A stretch of 64,000 bases of DNA, from assembly GCF_000374185.1 (NCBI RefSeq), contig NZ_KB910518.1, positions 67,951 through 131,950 on the forward strand, in the 5' to 3' direction. Below the pieces are notes generated by a model. The model had not been told where the DNA came from. It saw only the letters and a program-made list of their open reading frames with translations, and made no database searches. Positions 24,842-34,253 of the stretch are shown in pieces. The stretch's first letter is position 1; each line of letters starts with the position of its first letter. A program made the translations under genes and the position numbers. The DNA comes from Paenibacillus sp. HW567. Lineage in GTDB: Bacteria; Bacillota; Bacilli; Paenibacillales; Paenibacillaceae.

Positions 24842-26300
24842 ATGGATGAAGAATAATAACTTCAACAAAATTCTAGCTCTTGCCCTAGCCATCATCCTGT
24901 GGACGATTGTCCATGTAGACACAGCACCTACTAGCCAGACTACTGTAAACACCGAATCCAAAACTATTGAAAACATAAAAATAGACGTTAAAGGTTTTGA
25001 TGAGGAAAAGTATGTAATGTCAATGGATGCCGAAAGTGTAAGGCTGGAGGTTCGCGGTAAAAAGTCGGATCTGACCTTTAAGTTTTCAGACGCCTATAAA
25101 GTGTGGGTTGATTTAAGCAACGTACAGCCGGGGGATACCACAATTCCGTTACATTATTCATTGCCCAGTGGTGTAATTCTGGAAGGGACAGGGATTACGC
25201 CGAATGAAGTGAATGTGCATGTGGAGCTCCGCAACACCAAGGCTTTTCCAATATCGGTTATTACCAAAGGTGAGGCGGCTGCGGGTTATCTGGTGGGAAC
25301 CCCTGTCGTGCAGCCGGCGGGAACAGCAGAGGTTACAATGGCTGACAGTGAGCTTAGCAAGGTTGCCAAGGTGCAGGCGGTCATTCAGTTGAATGGCGAA
25401 AGTGACAGCATTACGGAAAATAAGCTGAAGCTGTATGCATATGACAGCAGCGGTAATGAGATTAAGGATGCGGTCATTGAACCATCCTCCGTATCTGTAG
25501 AGCTGCCGATCACCCTTCCATCCAAAATCCTGCCGCTGGATATCAGCTTTACGGGCCAGTTGCCTGGTTCACTGGCTTTGTCTGGGGTAACGCCTGAACA
25601 GGATACGGTAACTGTATATGGTACAGAAGCGACGCTGGCGTCACTTTCGTCCTATGAAGCGACGCTGGATCTCAGCACTATTGATTCCGCAGGCACGAAG
25701 CAAATGAAGCTGGAGCTGACAACGCCGAAAGGAACCCAGAAGATCGAACCGGGAGCGGTGAATGTGTCGGTAGTGACTTCGGAGATTGCCGAGAAGACCA
25801 TCGACAGTATCCCGATCAAGCTTGAAGGCGTAGATAAAGGGCTTACTGCTCAGATCACGGGCCCGGCCGGTAAAGCTGTCACCCTGACTGTATCTGGGGC
25901 CCCGAACCTGCTCAATCAGTTGAACAGGGATAATATCAGTGTAGTGGCGGATGTGGTTGGCCTTGGGGCCGGGAGTCATGAGGTGGTTCTGCATGTATCC
26001 TTGCCAAGATTCATCTCAATGAGCAATGCCTCACAGCGGCTTACGGCGACCGTAGAGCTGTTGGCTGAGGCGACGCCGGCGGTCTCTGGGGCGATAGATA
26101 AGGGTGGAAGCGTGATTGCACCAACCCCGGAACCCAGCGCCGAACCCGCTTCAGGCCAGGGCAGTGTGACAGTTCCCACGCAAAGCAGCGAAAATACCGC
26201 AACAACGACACCGGCTCCAACTGATATTCCTGCGGAGAATAATGGGACAACTGATGTTAACGGTACTGGCGATAGCGCCAACGGTACTGGAGGGACGTAA
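24834..26300 (+). CDS. cdaR: CdaA regulator CdaR (YbbR domains)
   Basis: This 488-residue membrane-anchored regulator of CdaA has one N-terminal transmembrane helix (NKILALALAIILWTIVHVD, ~residues 8-27), then four YbbR-type beta domains outside the membrane, recognisable by repeated V.L.G...L......V..DLS patterns. A low-complexity Pro/Thr/Gly-rich tail (~65 residues, e.g. APTPEPSAEPASGQGSVTVP) ends the protein; such a tail could reach into the wall. ATG 24834 is chosen because GGGGAGAAG precedes it; a longer reading from 24771 lies inside cdaA. Confidence 0.92.
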   Translation: MDKWMKNNNFNKILALALAIILWTIVHVDTAPTSQTTVNTESKTIENIKIDVKGFDEEKYVMSMDAESVRLEVRGKKSDLTFKFSDAYKVWVDLSNVQPGDTTIPLHYSLPSGVILEGTGITPNEVNVHVELRNTKAFPISVITKGEAAAGYLVGTPVVQPAGTAEVTMADSELSKVAKVQAVIQLNGESDSITENKLKLYAYDSSGNEIKDAVIEPSSVSVELPITLPSKILPLDISFTGQLPGSLALSGVTPEQDTVTVYGTEATLASLSSYEATLDLSTIDSAGTKQMKLELTTPKGTQKIEPGAVNVSVVTSEIAEKTIDSIPIKLEGVDKGLTAQITGPAGKAVTLTVSGAPNLLNQLNRDNISVVADVVGLGAGSHEVVLHVSLPRFISMSNASQRLTATVELLAEATPAVSGAIDKGGSVIAPTPEPSAEPASGQGSVTVPTQSSENTATTTPAPTDIPAENNGTTDVNGTGDSANGTGGT

Positions 26301-26410
26301 CTTTTTATACCAGTACACGTCTAATGAAATATGTCATCAGCACACGCAATAAAAAATCAATCATACAATAATTCAATAAGCTATTGCAGCGTATCTAAAG
26401 GAGAAAACAA

Positions 26411-27751
26411 ATGGGGAAGTATTTCGGAACAGATGGTGTGCGCGGAGTCGCAAACCGTGAATTAACAGCAGAGATGGCCTACAGTATCGGCCGGTGCGGA
26501 GGATATGTGCTCGCAGGTAATGTAGAGAAGCCGAAGGTTGTTATTGGCATGGACACGCGTATTTCCGGCCCGCTATTGGAATCGGCGCTTGTTGCCGGGA
26601 TGTTGTCTATTGGTGCTGAGGTTATTCGGCTCGGTGTCGTAAGCACGCCTGCTGTGGCATATATTACAAGATTGCTCAAGGCGGATGCCGGAGTAATGAT
26701 ATCCGCCTCACATAATCCGGTGGAGGATAACGGCATTAAGTTCTTTGGCGGAGACGGCTTCAAGCTTACGGATGAAACCGAGCTGCGGATTGAAGAGCTG
26801 ATGGATGCAGAGAAGGATGAGCTGCCACGGCCTGTAGGAGCCGGTCTCGGGACAGTTACAGTAGATAATGATGCAAAATATTTATACCTTGAATATCTTA
26901 AAACTACGATTTCCGAGAGCTTTAAAGGAATCAAGGTTGTACTCGACTGTGCTCATGGAGCAGCCTATGAACTGGCACCGCGTCTGTTCAGAGAGCTTGG
27001 CGCAGAAGTGATTGCCATCGGGGCAGAACCGGATGGACTGAACATTAATGACGGCTTTGGTTCCACACATCCTGAAGCTCTGCGTGAGGAAGTGCTGCGT
27101 CAAGGGGCCGATTTGGGGCTTGCTTTTGACGGGGATGCCGACCGGCTGATTGCCATCGACGACAAGGGCGAAGAAGTTGACGGCGATTTTATCCTCTGTA
27201 TTTGCGGGGATGCCATGAACCGTGCCGGCAAGCTCAAGGACGGAACGATTGTTTCCACGGTTATGAGTAATATCGGGTTCTATAAAGCAACGGAGAAATT
27301 AGCGCTGAATACAGCAAAAACTGCAGTCGGTGACCGTTACGTCATGGAAGAAATGCGCCGCGGCGGATACAATCTGGGCGGAGAGCAGTCGGGCCATGTT
27401 ATTTTCCTGGATTACAATACTACGGGTGACGGCATTCTGACGGCGATTCAACTGGTAAATACCATGAAATCATCGGGTAAGAAGCTCAGCGGCTTGAAAT
27501 CAATGATGACCAAATATCCGCAGGTGCTTGTAAATGTGCGTGTACAGGATAAGAGCAATTACCCGAACAATCCGGCGATTGAAGCTGCAATTCAGGAAGT
27601 GGAGAGCAAGCTGGGCGACAATGGCCGTGTGCTGGTGCGTCCTTCAGGTACCGAGCCGCTGATCCGCGTAATGGCGGAAGGGCCGGATAAGGCTGAATTG
27701 GATCTTTATGTAGGGCAAATTGTCGATGTGGTACAGCGTGAATTAGTATAA
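26411..27751 (+). CDS. glmM: Phosphoglucosamine mutase GlmM
   Basis: This 446-residue enzyme converts glucosamine-6-phosphate to glucosamine-1-phosphate for UDP-GlcNAc and peptidoglycan synthesis. Visible motifs are [15 protein letters not shown] at the N-terminus, the phosphoserine loop [18 protein letters not shown] near residue 100, the Mg site FDGDADR near 240, the sugar loop GEQSGH near 325, and the phosphate-binding [15 protein letters not shown] near 410. The length is standard. AAAGGAG precedes the ATG. It forms one unit with cdaA-cdaR; GlmM is known to interact with CdaA. Confidence 0.97.
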   Translation: MGKYFGTDGVRGVANRELTAEMAYSIGRCGGYVLAGNVEKPKVVIGMDTRISGPLLESALVAGMLSIGAEVIRLGVVSTPAVAYITRLLKADAGVMISASHNPVEDNGIKFFGGDGFKLTDETELRIEELMDAEKDELPRPVGAGLGTVTVDNDAKYLYLEYLKTTISESFKGIKVVLDCAHGAAYELAPRLFRELGAEVIAIGAEPDGLNINDGFGSTHPEALREEVLRQGADLGLAFDGDADRLIAIDDKGEEVDGDFILCICGDAMNRAGKLKDGTIVSTVMSNIGFYKATEKLALNTAKTAVGDRYVMEEMRRGGYNLGGEQSGHVIFLDYNTTGDGILTAIQLVNTMKSSGKKLSGLKSMMTKYPQVLVNVRVQDKSNYPNNPAIEAAIQEVESKLGDNGRVLVRPSGTEPLIRVMAEGPDKAELDLYVGQIVDVVQRELV

Positions 27752-27771
27752 ATCAATGCAATTAATGTTGT

Positions 27772-27846
27772 AACTGGTTCAGCCGGCGAAAGGAAATGCT
27801 TGACATGGCTTCACCGGCTGAATGCTGATCTTGACCAGTTTTTTGC
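27772..27846 (+). terminator. Two-part hairpin terminator after glmM
   Basis: AACTGGT (27772) pairs with ACCAGTT (to 27840), and inside it TTCAGCCGG (27778-27786) pairs with CCGGCTGAA (27814-27822). T-tract TTTTTT follows. The stem is interrupted but long. It separates glmM from the glmS promoter. Confidence 0.8.
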
Positions 27847-27877
27847 ACAAGCTGGAAATCATTTCTCTGTTGCGTCA

Positions 27878-27906
27878 TTGCCAAAACGATGTAAGGTGCA
27901 TATAAT
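27878..27906 (+). promoter_or_regulatory. SigmaA promoter of glmS
   Basis: TTGCCA, a 17-base spacer and a perfect TATAAT lie about 55 bases upstream of the predicted ribozyme cleavage site. This fits a vegetative promoter driving the glmS leader. Confidence 0.82.
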
Positions 27907-27944
27907 AGATTAAGTGTCATTCCAGAAGGAAAGCGGGGATAGTA

Positions 27945-28185
27945 AGGTTAACAACCGTAAGCGCCAGAGCTTGATCTTGCGCGGGGGAGAAGGGACAGCC
28001 TTAAGTTGCCCATCAGGCAGGGCTTGAACGGATCACGGCAGATGTAAGCTGACGAGGTGGAGGTGTTCGAAATGTTCGGCGGGGACCTCCCGGTGATGCA
28101 CCAGAGCCGTAAATGGAAACGGAAAATGCGAGGGCGACCTTTCACACAACGTTTCTGTGGGTGCAGACAGCAATACACGATTCAT
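27945..28185 (+). ncRNA. glmS ribozyme riboswitch
   Basis: This is the GlcN6P-activated self-cleaving ribozyme in the glmS leader. The conserved core is visible: cleavage before GCGCCAGA at 27961, GACGAGGTGGAGG then TTCGAA, TTCGGCGGGGACCTCC with the paired GGAGGT/ACCTCC stem, and the downstream P3/P4 part near AACGGAAAATGCGAGGGCGA. When GlcN6P is high it cleaves the glmS mRNA and lowers synthesis. The 3' edge is approximate. It sits ~240 bases before the glmS start. Confidence 0.93.
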
Positions 28186-28420
28186 GGGTATGCGCAATAA
28201 CGGAAAGAAACACAGAGCATTCTGCCACGGCAGAGGAGAAGACTGTGCATTTCATGAACCATATGAAGCAGATGGTATCATTTTATAGATGATACAGCCG
28301 GTTCCACTTGTTGAATAGAAATGACAACAGAATATTTGCTTTTTCTCACAAACATGCCGCACGGCACGTTTCTTTCCTTATGCCGCCCACATTACGATAA
28401 CTTGGACGGAGGAAAATATA
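28186..28420 (+). other. glmS leader between ribozyme and start codon
   Basis: No gene is seen here. A short hairpin GTATCAT/ATGATAC occurs near 28274-28292, and GGAGGA precedes the glmS ATG. The leader is unusually long after the ribozyme, leaving room for mRNA decay signals. Confidence 0.5.
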
Positions 28421-30253
28421 ATGTGTGGTATTGTAGGATATATCGGGAATCAGAATTCGCAGGGGATCTTGATTGAGGGTCTGAAGAAGCTGGAGTATCG
28501 CGGGTACGATTCGGCAGGGATTGCCGTATTTACCAAGGACGGTCTTCAAGTTGTAAAAGCGCAGGGACGTATGGCGAATCTGGAATCGAGACTGGAAGAT
28601 ACACCGCTGACAGGCAGTGCCGGAATCGGTCATACCCGCTGGGCAACACATGGCAAGCCTTCCGATGCGAATTCCCACCCTCACACTGATGAGAGCCAGA
28701 AGTTCTCGGTCGTTCACAACGGGATTATTGAAAACTATCTGGAGCTCAAGGAAGAACTGATTGCCGGAGGATGCCACTTTACTTCCGAAACGGATACGGA
28801 GGTTATTTCCCATCTGATCGCCCGTGAGTATGAAGGAGATATCGTGAAGGCTGTACAAAAAGCGATTACTTTCATGCGCGGGGCATTTGCACTAGGCGTT
28901 CTGACTGAATATGAGCCGGATAAGCTGGTGGCTGTGCGTCAGGCAAGCCCGCTGATTATTGGCCTCGGGGATGGCGAAAACTTTATCGGGTCTGATATTC
29001 CAGCTTTGCTGAAATATACCCGCAAGGTATACATTTTGAACGACGGCGAAATGGCTGTATTGACACGGGATGCTGTCGAACTGATGACGATTGAAGGCAA
29101 TTTTATTTCTCGGGAAATGATTACTGTCGATTGGGATGCAGTTACCGCAGAAAAAGGCGGCTATGAGCATTTCATGCTGAAGGAAATCCATGAGCAGCCC
29201 AAGGCTTACCGCGATACGATGCGCGGCCGGATGAATGCCGAAGGCAACAAGGTTATTTTGCCGGAGCTGAACCTGACTGTAGAACAGATCAAGAACATTC
29301 GCAACATTCAGATCGTCGCTTGCGGTACTGCTTATAATGCAGGTCTCGTTGGACGTAATCTGATTGAGTCGCTGGTGCGTATTCCAGTAGAGAACGATAT
29401 TGCTTCGGAGTACCGTTACCGGTCACCGATTGTAACACCAGAAACACTGGTAATTGTAGTCAGCCAATCAGGTGAAACTGCGGATACGCTGGCAGCGCTG
29501 CGTGAAGGTCAAGCAAACGGAGCACATGTGCTGGCAATCACGAACGTAGTGGGCAGCTCCATTGCCCGTGAAGCCAACGATGTGCTGGTGACCCTGGCAG
29601 GGCCGGAAATCGCAGTAGCATCTACCAAAGCCTATACTTCACAGTTGATCGCATTCGCCTTGCTTGCGCTCTACTTGGCTGAAGTGCGCGGAACACAGAC
29701 TGAAGCGCAGGTAACCAGAATTCTGGCTGCTATGCAAGCACTGCCGGAGCAGGTTGAACAAATTCTGGAGAAAAAAGAAGCGATTAAAACATATGCTGAG
29801 CAAATCTCCCAGCACGAGCACCTGTTCTTTATTGGACGCGGCATAGATTATGCAGTAGTTCAAGAAGGCTCGCTGAAGCTGAAGGAAATCTCCTACATTC
29901 ATTCCGAAGCTTATGCGGCGGGTGAATTGAAGCACGGCACCTTGGCGCTGATCGAGGAAGGCATTCCGGTCATTGCTCTGGCTACTCAGGATTCTGTTCT
30001 GGAGAAAACCGTCAGCAACATCAAAGAAGTGAAAGCCCGTGGCGCAGATGTCCTGGCAATCACTCACGAAGAGCATGTTACCGGCCTGCTGAAATCCGTC
30101 GACCAGGCTTTCGTCATTCCTAAGACGCTGCCAATGCTGACTCCTGCATTGTCCGTAGTTACACTGCAATTGTTGGCATACTACGCTTCGCTGGCCCTGG
30201 GCCACGATGTTGATAAACCACGTAATTTGGCGAAAAGCGTTACGGTTGAGTAG
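28421..30253 (+). CDS. glmS: Glucosamine-fructose-6-phosphate aminotransferase
   Basis: This 610-residue enzyme makes glucosamine-6-phosphate from fructose-6-phosphate and glutamine, the first step to UDP-GlcNAc. The N-terminus MCGIVGYIG exposes Cys2 as the glutaminase nucleophile; the class II amidotransferase domain fills residues 1-~230, followed by two SIS sugar-isomerase domains (VVSQSGETADTLAALR; GELKHGTLALIEEG). The C-terminus PRNLAKSVTVE is the conserved end whose codons form the Tn7 target site. Expression is set by the upstream ribozyme. Confidence 0.97.
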   Translation: MCGIVGYIGNQNSQGILIEGLKKLEYRGYDSAGIAVFTKDGLQVVKAQGRMANLESRLEDTPLTGSAGIGHTRWATHGKPSDANSHPHTDESQKFSVVHNGIIENYLELKEELIAGGCHFTSETDTEVISHLIAREYEGDIVKAVQKAITFMRGAFALGVLTEYEPDKLVAVRQASPLIIGLGDGENFIGSDIPALLKYTRKVYILNDGEMAVLTRDAVELMTIEGNFISREMITVDWDAVTAEKGGYEHFMLKEIHEQPKAYRDTMRGRMNAEGNKVILPELNLTVEQIKNIRNIQIVACGTAYNAGLVGRNLIESLVRIPVENDIASEYRYRSPIVTPETLVIVVSQSGETADTLAALREGQANGAHVLAITNVVGSSIAREANDVLVTLAGPEIAVASTKAYTSQLIAFALLALYLAEVRGTQTEAQVTRILAAMQALPEQVEQILEKKEAIKTYAEQISQHEHLFFIGRGIDYAVVQEGSLKLKEISYIHSEAYAAGELKHGTLALIEEGIPVIALATQDSVLEKTVSNIKEVKARGADVLAITHEEHVTGLLKSVDQAFVIPKTLPMLTPALSVVTLQLLAYYASLALGHDVDKPRNLAKSVTVE

Positions 30254-30285
30254 GGACATCGGGGTGCTTGTTCAAAGTTGTTCAG
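30220..30285 (+). other. attTn7-type target region at the glmS 3' end
   Basis: The last ~30 bases of glmS (codons for LAKSVTVE) are the sequence read by TnsD-type targeting proteins, and insertion occurs ~25 bp past the stop. A TGT trinucleotide begins at 30279, 26 bases past the stop, followed 225 bases later by a tnsA-like gene pointing away from glmS, as in Tn7. The exact element end is not proven because no matching 5-bp duplication was found. Confidence 0.6.
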
Positions 30286-30383
30286 AGACATTAATGTTGG
30301 TAACTGGTTTTTATTAAAACTTCAAATGGCAATAGTTACGGTCGTCAACCATTTTGGACAGTAACGGTATCGCTTCTAGCCAC

Positions 30384-30443
30384 GCGGCACAAGAAGAGCA
30401 AGGTGTACGAAAGGTACATCACTCTTTTTGTGCCGCTTTTTTT
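30384..30443 (+). terminator. Strong terminator downstream of glmS
   Basis: GCGGCACAAGAAGAG pairs with CTCTTTTTGTGCCGC, with an inner GGTGTAC/GTACATC-type stem and a GAAA-like loop, followed by TTTTTTT. It could be the native glmS terminator or part of the inserted element. Confidence 0.88.
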
Positions 30444-30504
30444 GTTCTATAAAAATTATTTTTGTAAATACTAATTCTAGTAAGTATTTTAGGAGGAACA
30501 TTGA

Positions 30505-31167
30505 ATGATTAAAAAAGGGCAGTCGCAATGGAAAATTGAACAAAGACGTCTAAAAGAAGGACGCGGGCAGGGCCATTTCGCCGATTATCAGCCCTATATT
30601 AAAACGTACGATTTTTCCTCTGATGGTGTGAGGTCACGTGAATTAGGATGGAAATCCGAAAGAATTCATCATTTTATGTCACGTGGTGAATACTACTATT
30701 ATCTTGTTTTAGAATTCTCTGATCGAATCGTGGATATTCGTGAACAATATCCTCTTTTACCTAAAGAGAGAACGATAGAAATTGCGAAAGAACTAAATGT
30801 TCCCCATCCGAGCGATGATAATGGAGAACCGGTCGTCATGACCACTGATTTTAATATAACTATTCTTGGAGAGAAGCATCCAGAAGATTTAAGAGATGTT
30901 ATACGTACTATTAAGCCTACAATGGAATTTACAACTGCTACATTGCAGAAACTTGAAATCGAGCGTCGCTTTTTTGAAGAGAAGGGAATGGACTGGGGGT
31001 TAATAATAGACGACTTAAAGCCGTCTAGCTTATTTTTTAACTTAGATTGGATCTACGATAGTTACTACTTAAGTGCGAAAGCAGACTTGAGTCCGGATAA
31101 CGTAAGTTTTGTGGTTCAACCTAATAAGCGTTGTCGATTGCATTCGATTAAAATCCCAGCTTTGTAA
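30505..31167 (+). pseudogene. Truncated TnsA-like Tn7 endonuclease
   Basis: The first ~200 residues match TnsA, the Tn7 subunit that cuts the 5' ends of the element. Motifs are WKSERIHHFMSRGEYYYYLV with a candidate catalytic Glu near residue 61, VDIREQYPLLP, MTTDFNITILG with Asp near 114, and a lysine in IRTIKP near 137. The usual Q-x-K before that lysine reads T-I-K, so the site may be altered. The last ~17 residues are encoded by the end of an ISL3 element, which removed the C-terminal domain. The gene follows AGGAGG and is oriented away from glmS as in Tn7. No tnsB, tnsC or tnsD gene remains. Confidence 0.8.
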
Positions 31168-32471
31168 CATCGACGATTACGCGTGAAATAATGTCGACGT
31201 TGATACGCTTTAATACGATTATGCCGTCCTTCTACTGTCGCATTCGTCCAGCGACAGTGATGGTAGTTCACGATTTCCTCTTCCCAGTTCCGCATCGTTT
31301 TGCACGGCTTCATGCTCGATACCTTTCCCTTGCTGACACCAACGAATAAAACCAAGCCGTGCTACATCGAAGCTCGGCGAATAATCATACCACCTTGAGA
31401 AGGATTCTTTCCATTCCCATACCTCACGCAGCAGCGGAGAGAAGGCCAGCAGTTGATCTAACTGAGTTCTGCTCTTTTCCGGTAAGGAATCTGCCGGCGG
31501 ATTTAGCAGTCGGTGATGACTTTTCAAGATCCCTTTCGCCCGGGGAGAAAGGGTAGATTGAACGGATTTCCGGACAGCTTGGACACTTTCAATGACATAC
31601 CCATGGACGTGGAAGCGGTCAGCAATTCGAATCGCCTTTGGAAAACACTCACTGATCCAAGTATGATACGCTTGAGCCAGATCCATGACGACAGCCTTGG
31701 GATTGAGGTTTAAAAATTCAGAATGCTGTTCGGCATACGTGCGTAGCGCATCCAGCTTTCGCCCCAAAAGCAGGTCTAGCATGGTTTCGCCTCGAAGATC
31801 GTGAATCCCGGTGTTGTACGTGTGTCCCTTTTTAATTGCAAAATCGTCGATACCGAGCACCAGATCCGTCTGCTCTTTCGCTTGATGCCATGCTTGCTGA
31901 AGCAAACGCTCGCTCTCTGCTGGAAGGGCTTCCTGATGCATGCGCTGAACGGTGCTAGCTGGAGCTTCTTGCATTCTGGCACTATGTGCTGCCGTGGAGA
32001 CCAGCGCCTGATTTACGGTCTGCAAGCGAAAAGCACGACTGTAGCGTTCCTTGGAGCCAACACACGAATAAGACCAAACAAAACCAATATTGCACCGAGA
32101 GCAGGCCAAACGCACCGAGGGAATATGCAAAAAGCACTTTTTACCAAAAATTCTGACATGACGAATCTTACGCGGCGTATTACGGCCGTCTCGCTTTACC
32201 GCTTCTTCGGAGTGGCAGAGGGGACAGGCCTGTTTGTAGGCTACCGGTGAGGCTTCCAAATGTACTTCTGTTTCGTGGATCGAGACAACGCTATGAAGTT
32301 GTAGCTCTGGTAATCCAAGCAGTTCGTTGATATACCGGATGGGCATCTGTCATATCCTTTTCGTGTTGTTTGGTAGGACTCACAACATTACAGGATTTGC
32401 AGGTGTTTTTCTATTTATATCCACACTTTTTCTCCGTTTCAATTTTCAACCGCTAATTTTGATTTTGAGCC
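31113..32471 (-). mobile_element. ISL3-family insertion sequence (about 1.36 kb)
   Basis: The element is bounded by imperfect inverted ends: GGTTCAACCTAATAAGCGTT at 31113 and, read inward from 32471, GGCTCAAAATCAAAATTAGC then GGTTG. They share GG[CT]TCAA and a later TTAGCG.TTG-like block. It carries one transposase gene on the minus strand. The 8-bp flanks differ (AGTTTTGT left, GGTATATT right), so there is no target duplication; a later deletion or rearrangement is likely. It interrupts the tnsA-like gene. Confidence 0.65.
31116..32346 (-). pseudogene. ISL3 transposase, frameshifted
   Basis: The DDE transposase of the ISL3 family starts at ATG 32346 (MPIRYINELLGLPELQLHSV). It shows the N-terminal zinc-binding CPLCHSEE and C..C pattern (LACSRCNIGF) and the central domain with LGIDDFAIKKGHTYNTGIHD and VVMDLAQAYHTWI. 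Near 31298-31301 (TTTT on the plus strand) one base appears lost: the main frame runs into unrelated residues to a stop at 31219, while the neighbouring frame continues the real C-terminus, MRNWEEEIVNYHHCRWTNAT then VEGRHNRIKAYQRRHYFTRN. The enzyme is therefore probably inactive unless frameshifting restores it. Confidence 0.82.
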
Positions 32472-32960
32472 GGTATATTATTTATTTTTTTGAATAAAGT
32501 GATATGATGGTTTTACTATATATTTGCAGAGGAGGACTACATTGTGAAATGAGTGGGGCTATGCTGTAAGTTCTTCCGAGTTTTGCATTCACCTGAGGCC
32601 AAGCAACTCAAAAATATAACGCATACGATGTATTAGGACTGGCACTTCAGGTCCGCTTACAAATGACAACTTAAAAATAACCGAATTAGGTTTTTAAATG
32701 AATTACAAACCTAAAACCAAACCGAAGGAATCAATTCTATAAAGTAACGATCCTGCAAGGAGCATGAAGCAGCGTCAACCTCTTGAGAGGCAGAACGATG
32801 AAATGTTAGGGCTGTACTATCGTGACAATGTGGGGCAAGTCGTCAGGTTTCAATATCCAGAGTGCGATCACAGGGAATATTTCAGGATTTGGGATCAACT
32901 TCCTTTATTCTCTATTCCTGCCACCGGATTGACAGAAACAAGGGGAGGTATAATACTTTT
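32472..32960. other. A+T-rich gap without a recognised gene
   Basis: About 490 bases follow the ISL3 end. A frame at 32764-32985 (MKQRQPLERQNDEMLGLYYR...) has a GGAGC site, but its 3' half overlaps the next gene's start region and it matches nothing known, so it is not called. GAGGAGGA at 32531 precedes only stop-rich frames. This may be residue of the deleted transposition genes. Confidence 0.5.
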
Positions 32961-33446
32961 ATGCGTAGTAGAAAGGTTCTTTTAACATTAAGAATTACAT
33001 TTGCTGCCATACTTATTTTTCTCATATTTCAAAGTTATGGTAGCACTCTTCGAATTTTGTTAAGTTCCGAAACAACTTTAGGAAATGTGGTTACCGTTCT
33101 ACCTGAAAAGGATATAACAACACTTACTTTTCTTGCCGGAAATGACATAAAAAACGAAATCAAACTTACAGACGATGATATTCTTAGCGATATGATTAAT
33201 CGACTTTCTAACTTGGAAGTCAAGGAAAAGATAAAAAGTGATCAAAATCCAACAGATCAGTTTGACTCGATATGGTTAGATGTTCAGGGAACCTTAAAAG
33301 TTATTCTGAATGTCTCAGAAGATAGGAATGAACTGCTTGTAATTGATCTTAACGATGAAAAAAAAATCAATCGTTGGTATTCTATCATTAACAAAGAGGA
33401 TATTAATAATTTAGTGAGCACGATAATGGAAAAGAAAATAAATTGA
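32961..33446 (+). CDS. Membrane-anchored hypothetical protein
   Basis: This 161-residue protein has an N-terminal transmembrane or signal-anchor helix (LLTLRITFAAILIFLIFQSY, residues ~6-25) and a soluble domain beyond it with alternating strands (TLTFLAGNDIKNEIKLTDDD; SIWLDVQGTLKVILNVSEDR). I recognise no family. ATG 32961 is chosen; the purine stretch AGGGGAGG lies 13 bases upstream, rather far. It is cargo-like, lying inside the island between two insertion-sequence remnants, and its A+T-rich codon use resembles the surrounding island rather than glmS. Confidence 0.55.
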   Translation: MRSRKVLLTLRITFAAILIFLIFQSYGSTLRILLSSETTLGNVVTVLPEKDITTLTFLAGNDIKNEIKLTDDDILSDMINRLSNLEVKEKIKSDQNPTDQFDSIWLDVQGTLKVILNVSEDRNELLVIDLNDEKKINRWYSIINKEDINNLVSTIMEKKIN

Positions 33447-33483
33447 TAATTTTAAAAAAACCATGTCATTTTCATGACGGGTC

Positions 33484-34232
33484 GGGACTGCCCCTATAAC
33501 GTGAGACAAAACAAAGCGCCTTCAAGAGGATGAAACCATGTCGTAAGATATGGAGATAATCTTGGAGGTGTTTTTGCGTAGGCAATACGAGTTAACTACA
33601 GTAGTAATTAAGATGAAAGCCATTGAGATGAGATTAGCCGGAGTTCCAGTGCGGAAGGCCATGGAGCGACTAGGCATCCGAAATGTGACTCAACATAAGG
33701 GATGGATGATGTGGAATCGAAAAGATAAAATTCAACGTCTACAGCAGCCTGTAGGTAAGCAATATAGCTATGAGAAAGGTCCGGAACACTCTTCAGAGCA
33801 CGAAGAAATTGTGGCTTACAGTATAGCAGATAAGAAAGACACTTCTTTGGATTTGGATAAGTTAAACCAACTTTCTAAGCAGGAAAAAATGCTCCTCCAA
33901 AGTAAACAGAGCAGTGTCTACACTTCCTTTGCGTACCAGGAGGCTATAAAGGGGAAAGGCATTACATGAGCCTGTCCCGCAAGGGAACGCTTGCTGATAA
34001 TGCCCCCATTGAATCGTTTCATTCCACGCTAAAGACTGAAACGTTCGATCTCGAAGGGTTAACCTGTATAACGACAGCAATCATTGAGTAGACCGTTCGA
34101 GACTACATTACCTACTATAACTTAATTCGAATTCAAAAGAAGTTAAAAACCAGTCGCCGATTAAATTCCGACGACTGGCTGCTTATTCTTATAAGGTGTT
34201 TTGATCCCAGTCTATTTACAGGGGTCAGTCTC
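33484..34232 (+). mobile_element. IS3-family remnant with internal deletion
   Basis: The ends share an inverted motif: GGGACTGCCCCTATAACGTG at 33484 and, read inward from the right end, GAGACTGACCCCTGTAAATA. Inside, an orfA-like frame (33550-33969; VIKMKAIEMRLAGVPVRKAM) is fused to the 3' part of orfB (LSRKGTLADNAPIESFHSTL) with a frame change at 33966 and a stop at ~34089. The core with the first catalytic aspartates is missing. At ~750 bp it is about half a complete IS3/IS150-type element and cannot encode a working transposase. Confidence 0.72.
33550..34180 (+). pseudogene. IS3-family transposase remnant (orfA-orfB fusion)
   Basis: The first 139 codons have the charged helical look of an IS3 orfA with a helix-turn-helix (AIEMRLAGVPVRKAMERLGI). 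Near the end SVYTSFAYQEAIKGKGIT leads into the typical orfB C-terminal block SLSRKGTLADNAPIESFHST, but in the -1 frame. A TAG at ~34089 cuts the frame again before VRDYITYYNLIRIQKKL. These changes and the missing catalytic core make it non-functional. Confidence 0.72.
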
Positions 34233-34253
34233 ATAAAACCAGACAAGGCATTT

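Noticed and set aside
30269-30290. Exact right end of the Tn7-type island at TGT 30269 or 30279
   Set aside because: The 5-bp flanks (GTGCT or AAAGT) are not found next to any candidate far end, so the terminus stays open.
32764-32985. A 73-codon frame after the ISL3 element
   Set aside because: It resembles nothing known and overlaps the promoter and ribosome binding region of the better-supported gene at 32961.
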